In this document: one piece after another, positions 8,201-13,290 of the stretch
How the letters are laid out: each line of letters begins with the position of its first letter
Position numbering within the stretch: position 1 is the first letter of the stretch
Assembly: GCA_022717655.1 (NCBI GenBank)
Contig: JAIIAN010000059.1
Coordinates: forward strand, 1 to 15,610
DNA from: Bacillota bacterium
GTDB taxonomy: Bacteria > Bacillota > Clostridia > Lachnospirales > Lachnospiraceae
Direction: 5' to 3'
Length of the DNA stretch: 15,610 nt
Program-made: the position numbers and the translations under genes
The notes under the pieces: model-generated
Seen by the model: only the letters and a program-made list of their open reading frames with translations
Told to the model about the DNA's origin: nothing
Database searches by the model: none

Positions 8201-10498
8201 TACGTCAATACCGGCTGCGCTCATACCCTCTAATACACATCCATGAGAAATAGAGTTTGATAATTTATACCAGTTATTGTAGAACATACCAGCTTCTTCA
8301 CCCTCGGTAAGTAAAGTATTTCTAAATCCCTCAGCAAGAGAAGCCAGCTGTGTCTTCGGAACCATATCCGAAATCGCACCAAGTGCCCAGGAACGCATAT
8401 CCAAGTCAAATGTTTTATTTGCTGCCATGTTAATAACGGTTGTCACTAACTTATCCGGAATCTTTGCGCCAGCTGCCTTAAGTCCCATTAAAGCCCAGAT
8501 ATCATTTGCCCAAGGACCATCCCAGTGTTCTTCCAGATAAGTAACAATACAATTTCCATTCTGGTCTGTATAGTTATATGGATTCTCGCCCATCATAACC
8601 AGTTCCAGAATATTTTTACCATAATCACTCGGCTGAGTGTACTTATAAGAACGAATGTCATCAATGTTTGCCCCATCTAAGCTGATACCGGTTGCTACAT
8701 CCTTGTAAACACCCCATGCATCTCCAAGGCTTCTTGTTTCCTCCTCGGAACGCTTGTACCAGCCACTGTCCTCTAACATCTGTTTAGCAGTGTCCTTACT
8801 CTCCTGGGAGATGGTAAAATATGGGAGAGTGCCGTCGGTGGTTTCGTGGAGGAAAAGATAGAGCTGTTTGGTAAGACCGCTCTCTGCAGTAACCTCAATT
8901 CGAGTAATATCTCCTGGGTCTACACTAATAGAATCTCCTTCTACTTTCTTTCCGTTTACGGTATAAGTTGCAGAATCGGAAACCTCAATATTCTTAAAAG
9001 TTATTTTTTCTTTATCTGATTTTAATTTAATAATAAAACTGTCTTCTCCACTCTTTAATGCATCTGACAGATTTTCAACATCCTGAAGTTCTGCTCCTTC
9101 GATATCTAATCCTTTTAATTTTGCTTCACTTGATTTTCTGCTGACTGTTACCGTGTAATCTTTGGTTGTTTCTCCATCTGGTGCAGTTACATGAACTTTA
9201 ACTTTTGCATCTCCGTCCGCTGTCTTTTCAACTGCATCGGAATCTAAGTTTACTACATAATAGTTACCGCAAACCTGCTCTTTTTCTACTCCGTCTACCT
9301 TTACAGTTGCACCACCTGCTTCTGGAAGAATACCAAGTAGAAATTTATTATACTTTGCATTCTTTGGTATCATTACAGTTGCTGTGTCATCATTTAATTC
9401 ATAACTGTAACTCTCCACCTCATCTGAATATTCTTTCGTCCAAGAAAGCGGGTCTAATGATTTGAGGTTTGCATTACTACTTGCAGCATCTGTAGATTCT
9501 TCTCCATCAAAGTAGATGATATATGGAATAGAAACAAAATATGAAGAAGAGATGGAGGCTCCCTCTGTTGGAAACGGAAGCCAAATATTATTAATTTTAT
9601 CTATTGCTGATCCGTATATAAAATACAAATTCACAAGATTATATCCTTTTTTCAATTTTACTTCTGGCGAATAGTATCCATCTCCCTGCCTTGAGCATGC
9701 ATTAAATCTCTGTACTTTTCCACCATTAACTGAAAGCCAATTACAACCAACTGAAGTCCATTCTCCGGCTTCAGAGCCTTTACCAAACGAATCCAAATCT
9801 CCCTGCTTTCTATTTACCATAAATGAGATTTTATTCATCTTTGAATTAACTGATATTATCTTATATTTATCCATCTGTTTTCCAAGACTTGTAAATTCGC
9901 TATCTCCCACCTGTATTTCATTAATGTTGGCATCTACCATATTAATTGTAGATATTCCTGTTGTTGACGTTAAATTCGCTCTTTTACTCCCTTCAATTAC
10001 AACTAAAAAGTCATTATTTTCTTTTTCTGATTTTATTTTAAAATCAAATATCCAGCTTCCCAATACTGTCATATCATTAAATTTCTGTTCAAATTCTTCC
10101 TGTGTTTCACATATACGATATGTTACTGTATATGCTTTTTTCCCTTCTGATTTTTCATAATTAATCTGGGGTTCTGGCAACATATAATCTAAAGAACTAA
10201 CTATCTCTGATATTTCAGCTGTATCGTCCGGTAACTCACCAGATAATACTATTTTTGTGGCATATCTAGCAATCGTACCACTCATTTTCCAAACATTTGA
10301 TTGAGTTTCAGATTTTACACCTTTAAAAGTTTTATTGGGTTCTTCTTCATCACTTAATGTTTCTCTTCCATAGGACTGATATTGAACAGAAAACTCTTGT
10401 ATAGCTGCCTCTACTTTTAATGGAAATACAACTGTATATACCATTGCTAACATAAAACAACTCCAAAACATACATTTACATCTTTTTATCAATTCCAT
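5294..10498 (-). CDS. Large sortase-anchored surface protein with cadherin-like domains, putative alpha/alpha barrel, helical stalk and VPKTG signal
   Basis: This 1734-aa protein has a signal peptide (about 1-32, ending VEAA). Residues 33-340 are an unrecognised beta-rich module with Cys252 and Cys268. Two cadherin-like beta-sandwich domains follow (about 345-455 ending DYTVTVSRKSSE, and 458-552 ending QLYLFLHE). Residues about 565-842 form a helical segment (GPWANDIWALMGLKAAG, MRSWALGAISDM, LDATETMWAKDAIIGLGDI) that looks like a diverged alpha/alpha barrel related to that of the adjacent protein. Helical repeats fill 915-1207, with more coiled segments to about 1500 and a small beta domain (1502-1622). 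An Asn/Ser/Gly-rich wall-spanning linker precedes VPKTG (1698-1702), a hydrophobic segment and KKKGEQN. GGAGTG lies about 7 nt before the ATG. The class B sortase at 11653-12420 is the obvious anchoring enzyme. Ligand binding is inferred from context. Confidence 0.9.
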   Translation of the reverse strand: MELIKRCKCMFWSCFMLAMVYTVVFPLKVEAAIQEFSVQYQSYGRETLSDEEEPNKTFKGVKSETQSNVWKMSGTIARYATKIVLSGELPDDTAEISEIVSSLDYMLPEPQINYEKSEGKKAYTVTYRICETQEEFEQKFNDMTVLGSWIFDFKIKSEKENNDFLVVIEGSKRANLTSTTGISTINMVDANINEIQVGDSEFTSLGKQMDKYKIISVNSKMNKISFMVNRKQGDLDSFGKGSEAGEWTSVGCNWLSVNGGKVQRFNACSRQGDGYYSPEVKLKKGYNLVNLYFIYGSAIDKINNIWLPFPTEGASISSSYFVSIPYIIYFDGEESTDAASSNANLKSLDPLSWTKEYSDEVESYSYELNDDTATVMIPKNAKYNKFLLGILPEAGGATVKVDGVEKEQVCGNYYVVNLDSDAVEKTADGDAKVKVHVTAPDGETTKDYTVTVSRKSSEAKLKGLDIEGAELQDVENLSDALKSGEDSFIIKLKSDKEKITFKNIEVSDSATYTVNGKKVEGDSISVDPGDITRIEVTAESGLTKQLYLFLHETTDGTLPYFTISQESKDTAKQMLEDSGWYKRSEEETRSLGDAWGVYKDVATGISLDGANIDDIRSYKYTQPSDYGKNILELVMMGENPYNYTDQNGNCIVTYLEEHWDGPWANDIWALMGLKAAGAKIPDKLVTTVINMAANKTFDLDMRSWALGAISDMVPKTQLASLAEGFRNTLLTEGEEAGMFYNNWYKLSNSISHGCVLEGMSAAGIDVDKQFAVSDTASPLKTLKKYIKDNGFLYDLDATETMWAKDAIIGLGDIVNGDNVWKRAALTSDKYEAILKTAKEYYGEDGSSITDEAKKEALKTAYDAAKTAFEGAKDMQGIGKEYYDLYEALAAIDTSLVGKPQVRVCSWDESKQVDAAISAIDKVSDLETATEEDAAAARTAFDALSETLQVYVTNQEKLPRAESYLAFAKKADAVGTVTIESKDAIVAAEEAYQNLSDSLKAETLVQTKYALLQNQRSVYDVLSAIEALPDTEKLTLADRDAVAKAQASYDALDGELKAQITNAAKLKDATKQIFMLEKAKAVEEKIDALPSADKVSFDTDAVQVNEAYQAYQALSDAEKALVTNAQKLTDVYEAMKQQMSDAEKVQEVIDNIAALPEKDALTLADEALVKNVRALYEALSTDELKARVTNLDKLKEAENQLSAIRKNDLLSLIQALPEKDEVSGTASDGSDIKLTEEQLSDIAEAKAAYDALTKADKKIFENENPKEAQKLKDLDEIAKLYDSYVEQVLAPLVESIRVFELPVSEYNRGEAGDLLTKYEAKEEAKTYLDSITWDMEDGTKLTLKAKMADLKTQLTKVNQDLADAAEVDAMIESLPETVDASNAESVEKALSAINVVYKKLNEQAQSYVKYIDKWNNTESMLDSYKEKAEKADAVTKALKEAAEVEGDDLLSEDTIVAIKGALAKYDTLSSDEQAMVSKDALDAVEEAKKAIADAKKKANEKNDEVTFNGEIAWDTVISIERLAQSDDVYGTLKEKMDSDKKATIQNAFTVEAYQVLEDGSHKALELSEGLNFTVHTGNDLTGKTVVVAVQGKDAVEYVEGSVKGEDVTFTVKEASAFAVGAVAAQNNNNNGGDDNKNNSNTNNGNTNNNSANKSNSAATNKNNGNTGSASGSNKSTGSANSGNAAKSTTGSSTGGSAGVPKTGDEIPVETAEMAALALMGSALLVLCLKKKGEQN
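5393..5407 (-). other. Sortase recognition motif VPKTG
   Basis: Codons GTT CCG AAA ACC GGA encode VPKTG, followed by DEIPVE, a hydrophobic stretch and a KKK tail: a complete cell-wall sorting signal with V in place of the usual L. Class B sortases of Clostridia are known to accept xPxTG variants (the C. difficile enzyme uses S/PPKTG), so pairing with the local class B sortase is plausible. Confidence 0.8.
6878..7756 (-). repeat. Tandem helical stalk repeats inside the 1734-aa protein
   Basis: Residues about 915-1207 contain about five units. The three clearest (1020-1080, 1081-1143, 1144-1207) are about 61-64 residues each. Shared landmarks are I.ALP near the start, a central A..AY.ALS, and KA.VTN..KL near the end (QITNAAKL, LVTNAQKL, RVTNLDKL). 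They are three-helix, FIVAR-like units diverged at the DNA level, and probably hold the binding domains away from the wall. Confidence 0.75.
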
Positions 10499-10539
10499 AT
10501 AATCACTCCAATTTTTTTATACAACAATACAATAAAAGA

Positions 10540-10583
10540 AGCTGTTGCTCTATAGATGACTACTCATCTATTTTGCAACAGCT
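10540..10583 (-). terminator. Strong two-part hairpin after the small DUF4430 gene
   Basis: The minus strand reads AGCTGTTGC, AAA, ATAGATGA, a GTAG loop, TCATCTAT, AGA, GCAACAGCT, then TCTTTTATT. That is a 9-bp outer and an 8-bp inner perfect stem followed by a short, imperfect U-tract. It sits 27 nt past the small gene's stop and 42 nt before the next start, so it is probably a leaky terminator that makes the small protein more abundant than the giant ones downstream. Confidence 0.75.
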
Positions 10584-10609
10584 CCCCCAATTTTTAGACA
10601 ATCCTCTTT

Positions 10610-11143
10610 TTACTTATTATATTCATATGTATCATACGTAAGAGTTATTGTTGCATCTCCAACAATTGTATTGTCACACATATATTTATTAGTGTCAAAT
10701 TTTTGTTCGCCATCAAAACCTGAATAAGTCCAACCGGCACCTCTCCACTGCGTATCAGTATCTTTTGTTACGGTTGCATATTCTTTACCATTAATTGTTA
10801 CACTATTTAATGCATCATGGATGATTGAAGGTTTATAATAATCTTTTGTTTCTACCCACACACCAGTCCAACCTTTTTTTGTAAAAGCTTTCTTTACTGC
10901 CTCTTCTACAGTAGTACCGTCTTTAACATCTACACTTACAGAATCTGTATGAATCGCACCTTTATTAATCGAAGTATTTGTAAATGTAACGTCATAATAC
11001 GCAAGTGTCACTTTTACACTACAATCGGTATTTCCTTTCTCTCCAATACTATGATTCGGCGCAGCAAATACACTTACGCTCATTGAGAGCACCATTACCA
11101 ATGCCAAAAATAATCCTGTTAATTGTTTTGCAAATTTTTTCAT
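10610..11143 (-). CDS. Small secreted DUF4430 (transcobalamin beta-like) protein
   Basis: This 177-aa protein starts at the ATG at 11143, chosen over an ATG 21 nt upstream because GGAGG lies 9 nt before it and because KKFAKQLTGLFLALVMVLS then forms a clean signal peptide (cleavage near SVFA/AP, residues 27-28). The mature part is a single DUF4430-like domain: SVKVTLAYYDVTF, VDVKDGTTVEEAVKKAF, SVTINGKEY, GAGWTYSGFDGE and TITLTYDTYEY follow the family's strand and turn pattern. Cys41 and Cys156 could form a disulfide. There is no lipobox, membrane anchor or sorting signal, so it should be released or loosely held. It is the first gene after the cobalamin riboswitch and is followed by a strong hairpin. 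Inferred role: soluble corrinoid carrier, comparable in logic to a haemophore; ligand unproven. Confidence 0.85.
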   Translation of the reverse strand: MKKFAKQLTGLFLALVMVLSMSVSVFAAPNHSIGEKGNTDCSVKVTLAYYDVTFTNTSINKGAIHTDSVSVDVKDGTTVEEAVKKAFTKKGWTGVWVETKDYYKPSIIHDALNSVTINGKEYATVTKDTDTQWRGAGWTYSGFDGEQKFDTNKYMCDNTIVGDATITLTYDTYEYNK

Positions 11144-11152
11144 GAAAATCTG

Positions 11153-11157
11153 CCTCC
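11153..11157 (-). promoter_or_regulatory. Ribosome binding site GGAGG deciding the small DUF4430 gene start
   Basis: GGAGG lies 9 nt upstream of the ATG at 11143. The alternative in-frame ATG at 11164 lies upstream of this site and has no such sequence before it. Confidence 0.8.
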
Positions 11158-11187
11158 ATTTCATACAAGCACGCTTTGCGCTTTTTG

Positions 11188-11263
11188 TTTAGGTTTTTAA
11201 AATTTACTTTTTGTCGAGTTTCACCGGCATTTATCTTTTGTTTAGTCGACTTCCAAACCTAAA
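11188..11263 (-). other. Nested inverted repeat in the leader between riboswitch and first gene
   Basis: The minus strand holds TTTAGGTTT (11263-11255) pairing perfectly with AAACCTAAA (11196-11188). Nested inside, GTCGA (11250-11246) pairs with TCGAC (11217-11213). The enclosed loop carries GCCGGTGAAAC. Two coaxially nested helices in an otherwise AT-rich leader suggest a folded RNA element or a protein-binding site, but I do not recognise a known family. Confidence 0.45.
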
Positions 11264-11281
11264 AATCTTCTGATTTCGTAC

Positions 11282-11336
11282 AAAAAAGAGTATAAAAAAC
11301 AGGCCCCCGTCTTTATGCCTCCGGTTCCTCTTCTTT
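11282..11336 (-). terminator. Possible riboswitch expression platform / terminator
   Basis: Directly after the aptamer the minus strand has AAAGAAGAG, a purine-rich stretch, AGGC, a 12-nt loop, GCCT, then GTTTTTT and a second U-run in CTCTTTTTTG. The inner stem is only 4 bp. The outer arms (11328-11336 with 11282-11290) can form 9 bp with one G-U pair. The double U-run suggests transcription termination, but the weak inner stem leaves the exact fold uncertain. Confidence 0.4.
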
Positions 11337-11344
11337 AAAGTCTC

Positions 11345-11503
11345 CAAATATCCGTCTCCTGTCTCGCAGTTCCAACCTACTTGCTGCCCTTCTCAAAGTA
11401 ACACTTTAATGGCTTTGCAGCTTTCGTCCTGATTACAGTAGGGATAAAGTCTGTTGCGGAATCTCACCGCATGTTCCGAAATCTTTTGATTCTTTAATAT
11501 TTG
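11345..11503 (-). promoter_or_regulatory. Cobalamin riboswitch (aptamer)
   Basis: The minus-strand RNA carries the cobalamin riboswitch core in the right order: GGTGAGATTCC (11468-11458, the T-loop hairpin closed by GCGG/CCGC), CCCTACTGTAAT (core), GCCATT (11413-11408) and GACAGGAGACGG (11363-11352, 3' box). The ends close as a perfect 7-bp P1 helix, CAAATAT (11503-11497) with ATATTTG (11351-11345). Members of this family bind cobalamins and usually switch genes off when the vitamin is plentiful. Its position after a promoter and before the DUF4430 gene puts the surface-protein cluster under B12 control. I cannot tell from sequence alone whether it prefers adenosyl-, methyl- or hydroxo-cobalamin. 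Confidence 0.93.
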
Positions 11504-11565
11504 TACAAGCGACTTTTCTTTATTCAATTGTATAGAGAACTTTGCGCTCCATCCTTCTGATTTCT

Positions 11566-11594
11566 ATCATACGCTTTTTGTATAAATTTGTCAA
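11566..11594 (-). promoter_or_regulatory. Sigma-A promoter for the riboswitch-controlled cluster
   Basis: The minus strand has TTGACA (11594-11589), a 17-nt spacer and TATGAT (11571-11566): a consensus -35, optimal spacing and a one-mismatch -10. Transcription should begin near 11559, about 55 nt before the riboswitch P1. It lies 58 nt past the sortase stop, giving the DUF4430 cluster its own start independent of the ECF operon. No convincing terminator is visible between the sortase stop and this promoter, so some read-through is possible. Confidence 0.85.
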
Positions 11595-11652
11595 TTTATT
11601 TTATCTCTATTTTCCATTTTTTATAAAAATGCACAACATCCTTTTTACAAAA

Positions 11653-12420
11653 TTATTCTTCCCTCAACACTCCATGCACCACCAGCCTTACCGCCGAATT
11701 ACTCGTACAGGTCGCCAGCGTCACAATCTTATCTGTATCTTTGACTTCTACATCCAGCTTTTCTTCTGAAATTTCTTTCACATAATTAATAAATTTTTCA
11801 AAAGTCTGCTTATTTGAAAACTCAATCTGAAATGCCATATCTTTTTTATCCGCATCCGCTTCGTGATAGGAGAAAATCTGGTATTTTTTCCATCCATCTG
11901 CTGTTGCCACAAAGAAATACGGATTGTCTTTTACCGTTCCTTCTTCCCGAATTTTCTTTAAACTTCCAAACATAGAGCCGTCCCGCATATTGTGTCCAAA
12001 AATAAAGGTATTGTCATCCGTAAACTCTTTGGACGCTAATGCATCCAGAAATATACTTCCAACCGCATTTTTTTCTCCTGAAAAAGTATGTTTAATATAG
12101 TAGGTATTGTCTTTATCCTGCATAATCGGATAGTTGATTCCAAGCACCGGATAGTAGAGCCATCCTACTGTATCCGGATTTTCTTTTTTCAGGGCAGTCA
12201 GATTCACATCCGGAAGATTTTCTTCCGCAGGATCTTCCTCTTTCGTTTCTTCTTTGGCATCTTCCATCTGTGCTATTTTCTGAACTTCCTGATATTCTTC
12301 TTTTGCATCCTTATATTGTTTTTGCAAAGAAATCATGTTCCAGACTCCGTAAATCATTACTGCCGCCGCAAATACGATTAAGAGATTTAAAATCCAGCCT
12401 TTTTTCTTGTTTTTGTCCAT
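11653..12420 (-). CDS. srtB: Class B sortase
   Basis: This 255-aa membrane-anchored transpeptidase has one N-terminal helix (about 8-30) after KNKKK, a charged coiled stretch (32-70) and the sortase domain (about 71-255). Class B traits are VGWLYYPVLGINYPIMQ, DNTYYIKHTFSGEKNAVGSI and FGHNMRDGSMFG. The catalytic residues are His143 (in GHNM), Cys238 (in TLATC) and Arg245 (in SAVRLVVHG). Length is normal for the family. The ATG is 3 nt past the S-component stop, and AGAGGA overlaps that stop, so the two are translationally linked. Sortases cleave a surface protein's sorting motif and join it to the wall. The only candidate substrate in the window is the 1734-aa protein with VPKTG. Placing a sortase inside an ECF operon recalls the isd haem loci, where SrtB serves nutrient-capture proteins. 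Confidence 0.92.
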   Translation of the reverse strand: MDKNKKKGWILNLLIVFAAAVMIYGVWNMISLQKQYKDAKEEYQEVQKIAQMEDAKEETKEEDPAEENLPDVNLTALKKENPDTVGWLYYPVLGINYPIMQDKDNTYYIKHTFSGEKNAVGSIFLDALASKEFTDDNTFIFGHNMRDGSMFGSLKKIREEGTVKDNPYFFVATADGWKKYQIFSYHEADADKKDMAFQIEFSNKQTFEKFINYVKEISEEKLDVEVKDTDKIVTLATCTSNSAVRLVVHGVLREE

Positions 12421-12423
12421 TTT

Positions 12424-13290
12424 CTAGTCCTCTTCTATCATTCCATACTTCACTTTGATTCTCTCCAGTTTTTCAATCATCGGCTTACTTGCAATCCACA
12501 AAAAGATTACCGTTGCCGATGCATGAACCAAGTCCACCGGAAGCCCTGACATATAAATTGCCAGCAGATTTCGCTTGGTAATTGCATAGGAGGTCATCAC
12601 AAGGGAAGCCGGGTTCATGATTCCTCCATAGATAAACACGGTCGCTAAAAATCCATAAATACAAAGCGAAATCTTACGTGCTTTCAACCAGCCTTTTTGA
12701 AATAAAATACCTGCCAAAAATCCGATAATTCCAGCAGCAAACATCTGCCACGGAGTCCACGGTCCCTGTCCAAAGAACATATTCGAAGAAAGCATGGAAA
12801 GCGCACCAACTAAAAAGCCCGATTCTGCACCAAAGCAGACGGCTGAAATAATGGTCACAGCCACAACCGGTTTAAAGCTTGGCACCATAAAAAATGCTGC
12901 ACGGCCTGCAACTGCAATGGCAACTAAGACCGCAATCGTAAGCAGTTCTCTTGCCTGCGGCTTTCTTCCTTCAAAAATCAAAAAGAACGGCAGCATGCAG
13001 TAAACTGCAATCGCCAGACTGATGACAAAATATTTTCGGTCATCAAAAAGCGTAATTCCAATCCAGATTGTAACCGGAATTAAAATTAAAATCAAAAACA
13101 TAGATGCAATCGTACGTTTTGACAGCTTTCCCTTGTGTTTTGGCGCTGTCAGTACATCCTGCGCTTCCCAGAAATCGTTTTTTTCCGGTTCTGATTTCTC
13201 ATCCCAGAAATCCAGGTCTGTTTCCTGTGCCGGTTTCTTCCCATCTAAAAAGGCATCCAGAAAGACATCTAATTTTTCTTCTTTCAGCAC
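12424..13290 (-). CDS. ECF transporter substrate-binding S component, putative cobalamin-type (CbrT-like)
   Basis: This 288-aa membrane protein has an acidic, Trp-containing cytosolic N-terminal extension (1-60) and about six or seven hydrophobic helices (61-82, 86-106, 115-133, 142-165, 184-202, 208-225, 250-268). The central block, GRAAFFMVPSFKPVVA, CFGAESGFLVGAL, then GQGPWTPWQMFAAGIIGFLAG, is the hallmark of one ECF S-component group. It starts with GTG at 13290, 7 nt after GGAGG, and overlaps the EcfA stop by 7 nt. S components bind a vitamin at the membrane and dock on EcfT. Sequence alone does not name the ligand. Cobalamin is inferred from the neighbouring riboswitch and transcobalamin-like proteins; a precursor, another corrinoid or an unrelated vitamin remains possible. 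Confidence 0.85.
   Translation of the reverse strand: MLKEEKLDVFLDAFLDGKKPAQETDLDFWDEKSEPEKNDFWEAQDVLTAPKHKGKLSKRTIASMFLILILIPVTIWIGITLFDDRKYFVISLAIAVYCMLPFFLIFEGRKPQARELLTIAVLVAIAVAGRAAFFMVPSFKPVVAVTIISAVCFGAESGFLVGALSMLSSNMFFGQGPWTPWQMFAAGIIGFLAGILFQKGWLKARKISLCIYGFLATVFIYGGIMNPASLVMTSYAITKRNLLAIYMSGLPVDLVHASATVIFLWIASKPMIEKLERIKVKYGMIEED

Noticed and set aside
11165..11185. GCGCAAAGC near the small gene recalls the GACGCAAAGC part of c-di-GMP-I riboswitches.
   Set aside because: The other half of that aptamer and its two paired helices are missing, so it is probably chance.
11215..11245. GCCGGTGAAACTC in the leader resembles the GGTGAAA-TCC element of a cobalamin riboswitch, suggesting a tandem second aptamer.
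   Set aside because: No CTACTGT-type core, GCCA or AGGAGAC box follows at the expected distances; only one short element matches.
11208..11252. TTTTTGTCGAG and a nearby GTCGAC resemble Spo0A-box (TTTTGTCGAA) sequences.
   Set aside because: They lie about 300 nt downstream of the inferred transcription start inside the leader and are better explained as arms of the nested inverted repeat.
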